From: Deroplatys truncata | Lineage: Eukaryota; Arthropoda; Insecta; Mantodea; Mantidae | NCBI GenBank assembly: GCA_030765065.1 | Contig: CM060981.1 | Location: 228,291,152-228,355,151, forward strand | Direction of reading: 5' to 3' | Length of the DNA: 64,000 nt | Part shown: in pieces, positions 1-11,481 of the stretch | Layout of the letters: each line of letters opens with the position of its first letter | Numbering within the stretch: the stretch's first letter is position 1 | Position numbers and translations under genes: made by a program | Notes under the pieces: generated by a model | What the model was told of the DNA's origin: nothing | The model's database searches: none | What the model saw: the letters and a program-made list of their open reading frames with translations, nothing else

Positions 1-756
1 GGAAGTATTGTATTCCATCCAAAAATTCGATCCCGAGATTTCACCAGAAATACACGTTTGGAGGCCACCTGAATTCAAAAAAAGCATTTTTGGAAATATG
101 TCCTTGTGTGTCTGTCTGTGAACAGCATAACTCAGAAACGAGCAGTCGGATAAACACCAAACTTGGTATTTAGGTTCAGTATCTTCCAGAGATCCAGAAA
201 ATCCCCCACCCCAGATTACCCATTACATGGAACATTTTTCGAAAATTTTAATTTTCTTGAAAATGGCTCTAACGATTTTCAATAAAATATCATTTGTTTA
301 AGATATTTTCATGACAAATGAATTTTCCTGGGAATGTTCCCAAAAGTATTCCTCATTGTGAACGACTTTTGCATGACTGGTAAACCATAAGGGATAGGCA
401 AAATTTTAGTACACAAAAATGTAGACCGCTTTAAAATACACAATTTATGTCATATACATTTTATTGCTTGTTATTCCAATAAATTTTCCAATACTTATAC
501 TTTTTCTCAAATGGGAATTCTTTATTCATTTTTTGTCCTATTAATGCAAAGAGAATGGAGTACTCCACATAGCAACTAGCTATTAAAATATTTGACTATC
601 GCTTAAAGCCTAGCAATTCCCCTTGCATCTACAAGAGAATTACCAATAAGATTAACATATCGATATCTCGATTAACATGAAGCATATGGAGAATAAGCGT
701 TTGTAAAAATAGTTTGTACAAGGGTAGAGAAAGTTATGTGAGTGTAACACATCATA
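1..756 (+). repeat. Repeat A (A1), cut by the window start
   Basis: First of about twenty copies of a dispersed repeat. In this report + means the copy runs from a TTTTTACTTTCTC start to an ACACATCAGA end. Intact A1 copies are 840-875 bp. Order of blocks: start motif, a 'GGGGAAGTATTGTATTCCACC' type block, a TG-rich tract, an 'AACAGCATAACTC' block, a 'CCTTTACATGGAACATTTTTC' type block, an AT-rich body, and an 'AGAGTAGAGAAAGTCATGTG' end. This copy lacks its first ~35 bp at the window edge and ends in CATCATA. No convincing protein is encoded. Confidence 0.85.
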
Positions 757-944
757 TTTTTATTACTCACGGAAGACAAAAAGGAAATTGTATTATGCAT
801 AAAGTCATACGATTTCTCCTACCGCAGTTTAATCGTGTTTATATTACATCATTCCGAAAGCGATACCTCCTATTTATTAGCATGAAAACTACAACAGATA
901 CAAAAAGCAAAATAACACAATTAAATAGCTCGTAAAAATCTGAA

Positions 945-1681
945 TCAGCTGAGGCTAGCCACAGCTGTGACAACAGCATCTGAGCCTGGAAAATGTTGGC
1001 CACGTAGTGCACCTTTCATAGCCTCAAAGAGATGGAAGTCCGAAGGGGCTAAATAAGGACTATACGGTGGATGTGGTAGGACAGTCCAGCCAATTTTGGT
1101 AATGAGCTCCATGGTCGTAAAACTGGTGTAGGATCTTTGGTCTTGTGAAAGCATCCGCGAGATCTGCCTGCATAATTAAGGTTGCGTAACATTTTGTCTA
1201 AGACATTACACCCGACATTCTACTCTGCACACAATTCCTTGGTCGTAATCCGCCGATCATTGCGGATGAGTTGATCGAGACACTGTTCAATATTTGTTGT
1301 GTCAGCCGAGCATGGTCGACCAGGGCGTGGCTTGTCCTGCACATCCTTTTCACCACTTTTTAAACGCTGTACCCACCGTCTCACATTACTCACATCTAGT
1401 GTATCATCTCCATACATCTTTAGCAAGCGTTGATGGATTTCAATTGGCGCAATTTGATCTGTGGTAAGTAATTCAATCACACATCTCTGTTTTGTATGCA
1501 CCTCGATGCCAGTAGTCATTTGGGAACGCTCCCCTGCTGCTATCTGTTGCAGGACAACGAAACTAACTGGACACTAGCGGGAAAGTTCAACAGTTAATAC
1601 AACACGAACATTATTTGGCTCGGACACTCAAAGGCAACACACACGCACACAAAGGAGGCATTACTTTCGGATTGAACCTCG
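945..1681 (-). mobile_element. Mariner-family transposon remnant, internally deleted (mariner-1)
   Basis: Read on the minus strand, 1519 down to 1220 encodes the N-terminal helix-turn-helix half of a mariner/SETMAR-type transposase, including IEIHQRLLKMYGDDT and VRRWVQRLKSGEK. From 1154 to 945 it encodes the C-terminal catalytic end, HPPYSPYLAPSDFHLF, with the last aspartate of the DD34D triad in PSD. Between them about 350 bp is missing: the sequence passes from the HTH half almost straight to the end of the second catalytic block, where HDNARPH is lost. The right terminus, CATTACTTTCGGATTGAACC followed by TCG and a TA, closely resembles that of mariner-2 at 13109. The left terminal repeat was not found, so this side looks truncated near 940. 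The element is dead. Confidence 0.85.
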
Positions 1682-1683
1682 TA

Positions 1684-2734
1684 AACATTTAGGTTGTAAT
1701 ATTCGCCCGATTAAATGTAAAAACGATAGCGAACATGTTAAAGAGAATAAAAAGGGAAACAAGACGCTGAATAAAAAGAGAATGAAACAAAACATGCTAA
1801 GCAATAGCAATACAAAAGGGGACTAAAGATAGTAAATATTAAATTCTATATGCAGTAGATGTTGTGAACGAGGTGAGTAAGATGCATCAAGTTTGAAGCA
1901 ATATTCGGCTGGGGACGGCAGGTATAAATACATTGAATGGCTTGCAAGTAATCGGTGAGAAAATATTGCAAGCGAGAAGAAAAGTGCAGATCCTGATGCG
2001 TAGAACAATACGGGTGAAATCCAGGCGCCTAAAAATTAGTAAAGCGCACAGAAAACCTAATCAGGCGTCTCGGAGATTGCAGATGCAGATGAAAGAAGCA
2101 AGGACTTTCTAAAATAGGAGAACCAAAAACACGCCTTAGGAAGTACTATGAGGGGTGATAAAATTAATTAAAAATCACGTTAATAGACAAACTATAGGTA
2201 CAAAATAGGCGTGAAATAGAGATTTAACTAGACCAGGAGTTCAGCTTCGAACAACGGTAACATGGCACTTTTATTCGTTGTCTTGACGGGTCATAATTTC
2301 GTGTCTTAGAGCCGGACGACAGAAGTCCCCGTGTCAGTTTGAGAAATGTAAGTGGCGAACTTCAGTTGAGTTAAGTTGAGTATAGGGTAAACGGCTGGGA
2401 TACGGGAAACAAGGTTTAAAGCACAGGGAATAGAAATTAGTTCCATAATTTTCGTTTAATATTGGGACCTTGCGAACTTGAAAAGCGAGAGAAAGTTGTT
2501 TTTAGTGTGGAGCAACATAAAAAGGGACAGTGAAGTAATATACTAGAAGTATTCATTTATTTCCTCTCCAACATCCTGAGAGAAGAGCTCCCCTTTCCTA
2601 GATGTCACCTACCTTGTTGGAGCTAGCCTACAAAGCGATACTTTTTCCTTTTAGAAGTATCTCATCAAAGTAAATGACAAAAAACCTCACAGAAAAATAG
2701 CGCCCAAAGACTAATTATTTCGAAAACCAAACCC
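1684..2734. other. Unassigned AT-rich stretch
   Basis: About 1 kb with no recognisable gene, terminal repeat or similarity to the other families in the window. Short open frames here look random. Confidence 0.5.
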
Positions 2735-2855
2735 TCGTAGCCGTGGTCGCTGGAATGTGTAGCTTCGGTGCTCCGCCAAAGTGAGGATCGCGGGTTCGAG
2801 TGCCGCCATGGGCATGGGTGTTTGTGTGTGTATGTGTGTGTGTGTGTGTTTTTGC
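2735..2855 (+). repeat. Short tRNA-related SINE with TG-rich tail
   Basis: Starts near CCCTCGTAGCCGTGGTCGC and contains a box-B-like GCGGGTTCGAGTGCC at about 2790. It runs into a GTGT/TATGTG tract, which looks like a simple-repeat 3' tail. Its head differs from the longer SINEs elsewhere in the window. No target-site duplication was seen. Confidence 0.55.
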
Positions 2856-2859
2856 GGTA

Positions 2860-3288
2860 ATAAGCGCTAATGCAAAAAGTAAAAACACAGTAATGATAAA
2901 CTGGGTAACCAAGAGAACTTAAAAAAATTACTCTGGATTTAAGAATCTGAGAAAATATGAACCTACAACAGCGTGTGTGTTGGAAATACCATGTGTTACC
3001 ATAAACGTTATTATTTTAAAAACATGCAATTCATGTTGTAAGTTTTCTCAACGTTTGTGATTTCCCAGTTATAAAAATTTAGTAAGGAGGAATATACGGT
3101 TATTCCAAAACAATTATAAAGTTTACATTTTATTTATAATGGTAATATTTGACATTTTTCGTATAACTGTGGAAGTTGGCACCATTTTGGGAACATAAAA
3201 ACGGCGGAAACTTCTGCTCTTAGTGGTTTTTCGTTATTTTAATTTTTATCGGGGAAGTCCAATAAAAAGCATTGTCTTCCATCCTTAA
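2860..3288. other. Unassigned AT-rich stretch
   Basis: No gene or known repeat recognised. The part from about 3240 already carries weak Repeat A-like words (AAGCATTGTCTTCCATCC), so an older copy may be buried here. Confidence 0.4.
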
Positions 3289-3608
3289 TTTTTACTTTCC
3301 CAGCTACATCTAGTAAGGAGGGTAAGTATTGCATTAAACCAAAAAATTCAATGCCGACATTTCATTGGATAAATGCTAAACTTCGTATTTAGGTTCAATA
3401 TCTTTCAAAGATGCGACACAAAGATTTTCAAGACTACCCTTTACATGAACAATTTTTCGAAAATTTTCATTTTCTCAAAAATGGCTAACGATTTGGATTA
3501 AAATATCCTGTATTTAAGATATTTTCATGACAAATAAAAAGAATACCTTGAATTTTATGGGAACGTCCCGAACAGTCCTCTTATTTCTGAATAGCTTTTG
3601 CATAACTG

Positions 3609-4577
3609 TGAAGATGTGTATTTTATTGTTGTTGATGTTAGCCTCACGTTTGGGAGCCAATTTTGAAGTTGGATTTTTATTTTGTTAGAGTTGTTTACTG
3701 CCCCACGCTTTGGGAGCCAATTTGAAGAAGGTGTTTTTGTTGGAGTTGTTTACCTCACGTATGGAAAAGCCGATTTGAAGTACGAGTTGTATTATAGTTC
3801 AACTGTTGGGGAGCCGAACACTTGAAGTAGTTGCAATCCGGTAGCCTTCGCTCCAAAAGTACTTTCAGGTTAATATTTAAAAAAACTATTAACTTTGTAA
3901 TTAAACTGCTTCTTTAAATATTTATGTTTGCCTCGGCTGCGTCAGTATTATTGTTAGACACGTTTCTCTTAGGCAGGGCATGGTGTAACAAGAATGTAGG
4001 CTTACACAGATTATTAGTTTTAATTCACTACCTTTTATTAATTCTTGACACAAACTAAATAGCACTTCACTGATATAGAGAGCTGTGAGATGCTTTTATT
4101 TAATACTTGCACTTTTTTAACGCGTTACTTATTTTTCGTCACACACGTGTTATATTTCTCTAGAAGACACATCACGCATCCGGCCACTATCACGGTCTGC
4201 AGGAAACTGAACAGATTTCAACTGTCTAAACTTAAAATCTCTGTATTTCAAGTCTCTGATTGTCTAATCTTACTCCAATAGATTACCTGCATTTAACTAA
4301 AGCTTTTTCTGGCTGTTGATTGGCTATTTTTAAACTGTCTCAAAATTTACATTATTGCTGCTCTAAAAATGACTAGTAGTATTTAAAGTTCCTTACTCAT
4401 TATTGCCTCAAAGTTACCTCATTGTTACCTCATTGTTAGCAGCTTTTAACTTATTATTCTCACAGTTCCTACATTATTACATTACGTATTGCATTCACAT
4501 AACATGATTGAACATGTTTACAATAATATAAACATTTGTAATGACTGTTACATACATTTTACAAATTATTACCCTCA
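3609..4577 (-). mobile_element. Solo LTR, family G, in Repeat A, 4-bp TSD ACTG
   Basis: 969 bp. On the minus strand it begins TGAGGGTAATAATTTG and ends ATCTTCA, flanked by ACTG at 3605-3608 and 4578-4581. Sequence shared with the other family G LTRs includes CCAATCA boxes, a polyadenylation-type AATAAA zone and the word GACGCAGCCGAGGCAAACAT. The 5' end is shortened relative to its relatives. Its 3' end holds four primer-binding-site-like modules at 3642, 3700, 3753 and 3801, about 50 bp apart. No internal region is present. Confidence 0.85.
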
Positions 4578-4611
4578 ACTGGTAAACCGTAAGAGATAGA
4601 CACGCAAATAT

Positions 4612-4614
<3 letters not shown>

Positions 4615-4655
<41 letters not shown>
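4615..4655. repeat. (AT)n microsatellite
   Basis: About twenty uninterrupted AT units inside the right half of the split Repeat A. Confidence 0.95.
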
Positions 4656-4659
<4 letters not shown>

Positions 4660-5104
4660 TTGTAGAACGAAGCATTTTCAAGATATTCTTGTTATTTGTT
4701 TGAATTCGTAAATTCGTTTTTGATGTCCTAGACATGCAAAGAGAATGTAATGCTCCACGTAGCAGCCAGGTCTTAAAAGATTTGACTATCGCTTAAAGCC
4801 TACCATATTCCCCTTGCACCTACAAGAAAATTAGCAATATTCTGCAACGGTTTATCTCGATTAACATGTAGTAGATGCATGTGCCGTTGGTAATCATAAA
4901 TGTATTAAATGTATGGGTATTTTAACCAAAACAGCTAAAATTATTCTAAGATGAGAATTAGCGTTTGTAAAAAAAATAGTTTGCACAAGAGCAGAGAAAG
5001 TCATATGAGTGTAACACACAAGATTTTTTAACAATGCCACACACACACACACGCACACATACACAAACTATGCGCGAACAAAGATTACGGTAGAATGAAA
5101 ACCG

Positions 5105-5610
5105 AAGAAAAACTAATGTATTGTATTCCACCCAAACATCTATATCGCTACTCAGTGGAAACACATGTTTTGAGCCCCCTAAATAAATAAATAACTAAAT
5201 AAATAAAAAAACATTTATAGAAACAGGTTTTAGTGTGTGCAGTAAAATTGAAAAGAACAAAAATTCGCATAAATACCAAACTTGGTGTTTAAGTTCACTA
5301 TCTTCCAAAGATATGACACAAAGGTTTTCAAAATAGTCCCTCACTCCAAAGTATCCTTTACTTTATCAATAATGCTTCAAATACCATACATATAAGACAT
5401 TCACATGACAAAGAAAAAATACATCTTAAATTTTCTAGGAACAGCTTTTAAGTCTTATTCATTCAGAAGGAATTTTGTATAATTTTGTGTAACTGGTAAA
5501 CGTTAAAAGACAGACTAAAACGTAGTGCTTAAAAATTGTAGATCTCTTTGAAGCACAGAATTTATTTCAAATAACTTTTTGTGGCATATTTTATTAAATA
5601 ACGTATTTAA
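5105..5610 (+). repeat. Repeat A, older subfamily A2, partial
   Basis: Shares the TGTATTGTATTCCACCCA block, the 'ATAAATACCAAACTTGGTGT' block and the AT-rich body, but matches the divergent A2 type (AACTGGTAAACGTTAA, TGTGGCAT). Both termini are lost. It follows the previous copy in the same orientation, separated by an AC-rich stretch at 5037-5062. An (AAAT)n tract sits at about 5180-5212. Confidence 0.7.
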
Positions 5611-6750
5611 TTATTAGCGTATGCTTATGGAAATTAAACTGTACTCAGGTGAAATAGTCTAGGTCTCAGACAATGAATCTTTTACTTATATTTAAGTATT
5701 TCTGCATGAAATAATTTGCAGGAACAGAAGTATACCTTGAATTTCCGGGATATGGAAGCAGTACTTAACAAAGAGCAAGATCGGGATCACTAAGCGATGC
5801 CTCGGCAGTATGCTGTAGGTAAACAGACTGTAGTGCGTTAATTTACAGCACTTTTCATTTGCACCATTTTATTTAAGTAAAACGGCGTTTATTTGATGTT
5901 CCAGCGTTTATTTTATATTTCTATACACTGGAGCGCAAAACGTTTCTGCTGCAGAGTGATCATGAGTGAATTACATAACTTCAGCTCTCAACAGCTCTGG
6001 TAGCTTTAAATAAAATACACAGAGGGAAAATAAAACCAACTGAATTGGAGTTCTTCCGCTTTGTAATAAGCCACAAAATATAATTAAAATGTAACAGAAG
6101 TTCCACAAACCAAAGCTGATACAGGCATCTACTAGTCGGCCACGATATGAGTGCGTTCGGAACAAGTGGACGAGACATCGGAAGGACAACCAGGTAAAGA
6201 AAGCATCCACAGTTCAGAGTTGTATTTGCTAGTGCGGTAGATTTATTAGTTTTTATTTTTCTACTGTACATTCCCCTATATCCTTGCCCCTCACTACCCT
6301 CTAATCCCTAGCATTAATGACGTTACGTATTGTCAACAAAAACAGTGGCGCCCTCCAAGCCCACTCGTATCGTGGTTAACTATTACAAAGAGTTCAAATA
6401 GAATACATGAAGCTTTGTTCCATTATCAATTAAAGGAGCAGGCGCTTAGGTTTATTCTACACTCTGCAAATTAGAGCAAGGAGAAGGGTTGTGGATGAAG
6501 GAAAGAGTTTACGTACCTGCAGTTAGGTTTTGAATTAAACAGAAATCCAAGTTCTTGGATTGTTTGTTCCTTTTTCAGATTTTTCCATCGGCATTGAAAT
6601 TTCTAAACAAATAAACTGATAAAGTACTAGAAACTTAATTTCCAATGATGGAAAGCCACCCTTGATTGTAACTCTAGCCTCTTTCACTCTTCTTCTCCAC
6701 AAGCGATTAATTTCTCTTAATATTGTCTATCATCTGGTGCTTTCTTTTGT
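5611..6750. other. Unassigned stretch
   Basis: No family recognised. Overlapping minus-strand frames at 5971-6271 look random. TGGCGCCC at 6346-6353 resembles the start of a lysine-tRNA primer-binding site, but no LTR end was identified beside it. Confidence 0.4.
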
Positions 6751-6751
6751 A

Positions 6752-7225
6752 CCAAGCGAGTTAGCTCCGCGGTAACGTATGAAGCTGGCAATCGGGAAGT
6801 CGGATGTTCGATTCTCCCGACTGTGCACTTTGAATTTGGGTCTTCGTGGTTTTCCCTGATCGGTAGGCATGCTGGGGTGGTTCCTCATTTACATTTCCCT
6901 TCCATTCTGTTTCCTTCTCTTGTTTCAGGGTGTGATTTAAGGTTTTGTGGTGAATGGCTGTGCTGGACAATTGGCGCGGATGCTTGCCCCTTGGACACTG
7001 GAGTGTTACCTGGTTGGACCGGTCGGTATCGCCCTTTCAGTGCAGCTCCAGAAGTGGGACGGGTCTTCGAGCCGGGAACACTTAGAAACTTCCGAGCGTC
7101 GCTGTGGCTGTCTGCCGGTGGCTTGTAGCCTCCTGTGGTTCCCTCACTTTCACCCTTCCTCCTGGGTGGCAGCCGCAATAGATTCACGTAGGTCGTAGTG
7201 TGCAAGGTATCGCATTCCGTTATCC
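6752..7225 (+). repeat. tRNA-derived SINE, family S1 (~470 bp)
   Basis: The head ACCAAGCGAGTTAGCTCCGC with GGTAACG acts as a box A-like segment. GATGTTCGATTCTCCC at about 6808 is the box B. A long conserved body follows (TTTCCTTCTCTTG, GGCTTGTAGCCTCCTG, CCTTCCTCCTGGGTGG). The same body recurs at 17222, 22985, 48875 and, reversed, at 35360 and 47195. Apparent reading frames inside are artefacts of the GC-rich body. Confidence 0.8.
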
Positions 7226-7627
7226 TGTAAGTTCTTCTGTCCTGAAGATATTTGCCACTCGCCATTCTTTGGAGTACATTCCTTAGTAAATCGTGTCTAA
7301 TACCTCAAGTCTCTTCGTGATCAGTTACAGAATATTTCTACATTCGTCCTCGCTTTCTAAAATAGCTTCCTTTTTGTTCTGTCCATTTCACAGGCACTAC
7401 TGTTTCCATATCCATAGTTCAAATGCTTCCGATAGTATTTCCTCACTTCCTCGCGCTGTCCAATATTGTAGGTCGCCGTGTTACAATACAACCCTCAATA
7501 ATTGACTTTTAAAGTCCTATATTCAACGGTCCCCGGAAAAACTTCTTTAGTTTTTGATCTACTCAGTCTGACTTATTAACAATAACTCGTGTCTCTTCTG
7601 TCCAATGTCATCCTATGAATCTATTAC
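7226..7627. other. Unassigned stretch
   Basis: Nothing recognised between the SINE and the next Repeat A copy. Confidence 0.4.
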
Positions 7628-7771
7628 TTTTTACTTTCTCTACTACGTATAGTAAGTAGGGGAAGTATTGCATTCCACCCAAAAATTCGATAACGAGATT
7701 TCACCGGAAATACATGTTTTGAGACCTCCTGAATCCAAAAAAAGCATTTTTGGAAACATGTCCGTGTGTGT

Positions 7772-7805
<34 letters not shown>

Positions 7806-8517
7806 CTGTGTGTGTGTGTGTGTGTGAACAGCATAACTCAAAAACGAACAGTCGGATAAGCACCAAACTTGGTATTAAGGTTCAGTTTCTTCCAGAGATG
7901 CGACACGAAGGTTTTCAAGAAAATCCCCCCACCCCAGACTACCCTTTACATGGAAGATTTTTCGAAAATTTTAATTTTCTCAAAAATGGCTCTAACGATT
8001 TTGATGAAAATATCGTATGTTTAAGATATTCTCATGAGAAATGAAATGTATATCTCGAATTTTCTGGGAATGTCTCCAAAAGTATTCTTCATTGTGAACG
8101 ACTTTTGCATAACTGGTAAACCATAAAAGATAGACAAAATTTTACTACACAAAAAATGTAGATCGCGTTAAAATACACAACTTATGTCATATACATTTCT
8201 TATGTTGAGTGAACCGTTTTCGAGATATTGCTTGCTATTTCCTTAAATTTTCCAATACTTATACTTTTTCTCAAATTCGTTATTCATTTTTTTATGTCCT
8301 GGACTTGCAAAGAGAATGGAATGCGCCGCATAGCAACCAGCGTTAAAATATTTGACCATCGCTTAAAAGCTACCATATTCCCCTTGCATTTACAAGAAAA
8401 TTAGCAATAAGATTGACATCTCGATATCTCGATTAACATGAAGCATATGGAGAAGAGGCGTTTGTAAAATTAGATTGTACAAGAGTAGAGAAAGTCATGT
8501 GAGTGCAACACATCAGA
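7628..8517 (+). repeat. Repeat A (A1), full length
   Basis: A clean copy, from TTTTTACTTTCTCTACTACG to CATCAGA. The internal TG tract has expanded to about 60 bp (7762-7826), making a microsatellite at the position where other copies carry a few TG units. The end abuts the next copy with no spacer. Confidence 0.9.
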
Positions 8518-9457
8518 TTTTTCTCCTGCATATAGTAAGTAGGGGAAGTATTGTATTCCACCCAAAAATACGATACCGAGATTTCGCCGGAAATATACGT
8601 TTTGAGGCCCCCTGGATCCATAAAAAGCATTTTTGGAAACATGTCCGTGTGTGTGTCTGTGAACAGCATAACTCAGAAACGAACAGTCGGATAAACACCA
8701 AACTTGGTATTTAGGTTCAGTATCTTTCAGAGATGCGACGCGAAGGTTTTCAAGAAAATCCCCCCACTCCAGATTAACCTTTACATGAAACATTTTTCAA
8801 AAATTTTAAATCTCTCAAAAATGACTAACGATTTTTATTAAAATATCATATGTTTAAGATATTTTCATGACAAATAAAATGTATATCTCGAATTTTCTGG
8901 GAATGTCTCCAAAAGTATTCTTAATTTGAACGACTTTTGCATAACTGGTAAACCATAAGAGATAGACAAAATTTTACTAACAAGAAATGCAGATCGCGTT
9001 AAAATACAGAATTTATGTCATATATATTTTTTGGTTGAGTGAACCACTTTCGAGATATTGCTTGCTATTCCTTTTAAATTTTTCAATACGTATTTTCTCA
9101 AATGGGAATTCGTTATTCATTTTTTTGTCTTGGATATGCAAAGAGTATTAATCTATGGCAAAGAGAATGGTGCTGCACATAGCAACCAACTATTAAGAGA
9201 GACGTCTATGCTTAAAGGCACTACTGTATTTCTATATTGCCCTTGCAAATACAAAACAAGGGGAACATAATAGGCCTTAAGTGATAGTCAAATATTTTTA
9301 GAACTGGTCGCTATGTGTAAAATGTAATTCTCTTTAAATGTCAAAAGATCGTTTCTGCAAATTATTATCTCGATTAATATGAAATAGATGGACAATAAGA
9401 TTTTGTAAAAATAATTGTACAAGAGTAGAGAAGGTCATATGAGTGTAACACATCAGA
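8518..9457 (+). repeat. Repeat A (A3 variant), head-to-tail with previous copy
   Basis: Begins TTTTTCTCCTGCATATAGTA directly after the CATCAGA end of the copy before it, at an A^T junction. The 3' third differs from A1: between about 9140 and 9350 it carries an extra, partly duplicated segment (CTATTAAGAGAGACGTC, TTGCCCTTGCAAATACAAAA). The same variant is found reversed at 21849-22831, so it is a true sub-subfamily and not a local rearrangement. Confidence 0.85.
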
Positions 9458-9975
9458 TTTTCTTTTTTTGTTTTTTTTAAATTTGCTATAATCCCAGGCT
9501 TTGTTTCCTTTCCAGTTAATTTCATCCCATACACTTCAGTTATTTTCATCAGAATAGTGCTTTAGGATACTTTACCCTCAACCAGCCGTGTTGAGACAGT
9601 ACAGGTAGATCCAATAGTAATAAATATTTATTACAAATAAAGTATATATATAATGCACAGGAGATAACAACCCGAATAACAATTATAATAATGGCAATGA
9701 AATATCCAATGTTAATAGTGATTGTAGTAAATTAAATATGTCTATAATAACTATTACTTTAAATTTCATGCAATATTTTATTTAAGAAATGGAACTCAAA
9801 AGTAGGTAAAAACTTAACATGTTAGTAAACGGGAAGTAGTTAGGGGCTCAGGCTAGTATGAGCTATTGGTTCAGTGTAATGTACTGGAGACGCAGATAGA
9901 TTCATAATATAGAATTAGGGTTCTTAGAATTCAGCCATTGCACGTACTTGTAGGAACACGTAGGCAACGGTGGTT
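9458..9975. other. Unassigned AT-rich stretch
   Basis: No recognisable gene or repeat. Confidence 0.4.
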
Positions 9976-10045
9976 CCGTTTCATAGATTTACGGCACGTA
10001 AAAGAACCTCAAGCCTGATAAAGAGGTCTCTGAGCAAAATTATCG
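9976..10045 (+). repeat. SINE family S5 fragment
   Basis: ACGGCACGTAAAAGAACCTC followed by AAGCCTGATAAAGAGG is the reverse complement of the body at 45365-45410. Only the middle of the element is left. Confidence 0.6.
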
Positions 10046-10212
10046 GTCTTTCAGGTACAGTATGGAATGGAACGCTAAGAACCATAGCAGTTAAAGAGCG
10101 TCCATAAATAAAACTCAATTTAAATTTTTAACGTAGGCAGCAATAAGAAAGAATAACTTTTTAGCGCTGAGAGAGAATCCTACTTTGAAGAGCGAAGCGT
10201 AATAGGGAAAAA

Positions 10213-11060
10213 TCTTCGTTACTTTCACATGACTTCTTCTTCCAGTTTTTTTTTTAAAAAAACAACTATTCTTGCTAAAGCTTGTTTAACTATCTACTTC
10301 ATTCATACAAATCGAGATAAGCATTTGCAGAAATGATATTATTACATATTTACTTGCAGGTACAAGGGGATTAGAGGAACGCTAGGCTTAAGCCATACTT
10401 AAATGTTTAAAGAACGGATCATTTTGTGATGATTTTGAAAGGAATCTTTTACAAGATTGGAGAAAAATAACAAATGACGATTTTGGGGATTAAATAGGTA
10501 TAAAATATTTGGAGTTCAAACCTACAATAAAGAGTATCTCGGAAATTTTATTCGACAAAAGTTGTATGATTTAACGAGATCTAATATTTTGTGTAGTAAG
10601 TTTTTTGTATCTCTAAATGTTTACAAATTATAAAAAATTCATTCGGAATGAACACTTCTCAGTCTATTTGCTAAAAATTCAATATATAAAATAGATATCA
10701 TTTATCCTGCTAAAATCTTAATCGTATAGTACTCAATCAAAATCATTAGAGCCATTTTTGAGAACATAAAAATAACGAAAATTTATCCATGTAAATGAGT
10801 TTGGAGTGAGGAATTTTCTTTAAAATCTTCATGTTGTATCCTTGGAGGGCGATGAACTTAAATATCAGATTTGGTATTATCGACTTTTCGTTTCTGAGTT
10901 ATGCTTCTCACAGACACACAAACGGAGCTTTTTCTAAAAATATTTTTTATTCAGAAAACTTCAAAATGTGTATTTCTATGAAACTCTTTTATCAAAATGT
11001 TCACTGCAATGCAATAGTTCCTCTACTTATTATAGGTAAGCAGTAGAAAAAGTAAGAAAG
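10213..11060 (-). repeat. Repeat A, divergent full-length copy
   Basis: Reverse-orientation copy. It starts at the CTTCGTTACTTTCACATGAC end and finishes at CTACTTATTATAGGTAAGCA with AGTAGAAAAAGTAAG. Its start motif carries GGTAAGCAG where most copies have ACGTAG; the same variant tip occurs at 33139. The TG tract is reduced to a few CA units. Confidence 0.75.
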
Positions 11061-11481
11061 TATGTGCTGCGTACTTGTGGTGGTGTAATTGGATTCCCGT
11101 AAATCCAGTGAACACAATCCACGGCTGAAAGACGTTTATGTTGAATGCATTAGCAGAATATTGGAGCATCCAGTTAATGGATATTCGAAGCGGCGGAAGT
11201 CGTTATTGGCGAACAGTGGAACATAAACGTTAGTGGCAGCACTATTAGTGGAGAATCTGATTATGTTTCCATGTATGTAATTCTCCTTCAAGGAGTGAAC
11301 GACATATGCATTGCATTTGAAATCCAAGCTGCCTCTTCCTTTTTAAAGTATGCTGGGAGTACACATGGATCAACCAGTCATTTACCAACAGTTCTAGGTC
11401 ACATATTCTAAAGTATATTCATCTATGAAATTTAAAAAACCTACCTTTTTAGATCAAATCATTTCATTCAGGGTTTAATAT
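11061..11481. other. Unassigned stretch
   Basis: A minus-strand frame of 63 codons (11327-11136) is present but resembles no family I know. Nothing else was recognised. Confidence 0.35.

Larger units (their letters stand above)
3289..5023 (+). repeat. Repeat A copy split by a solo LTR
   Basis: Two halves of one divergent Repeat A, 3289-3608 and 4578-5023, separated by a 969-bp LTR. The left half ends GCATAACTG and the right half resumes ACTGGTAAACCGTAAGAG. Joined, they give the unbroken family sequence with one ACTG, which shows directly that the LTR came later. An (AT)n tract lies in the right half. Confidence 0.85.

Noticed and set aside
6346..6353. TGGCGCCC as a primer-binding site of a retroelement
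   Set aside because: The match to the lysine-tRNA pattern stops after 8 bases, and no LTR end or internal region could be found next to it.
7624..7866. Open frames rich in HTHTHT or VCVCVC repeats at many places (7624, 22520, 26016, 31060, 56070)
   Set aside because: They are translations of TG/CA microsatellites, mostly inside Repeat A, in several frames and both strands. They are not proteins.
7628..9457. Repeat A as a tandem satellite array
   Set aside because: Some copies are head-to-tail, but most are dispersed, in both orientations, with defined ends and insertions into other elements.
7628..9457. CRISPR-like array from regularly spaced repeats
   Set aside because: Units are about 870 bp, eukaryotic and dispersed. 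There are no short repeats with unique spacers anywhere in the window.
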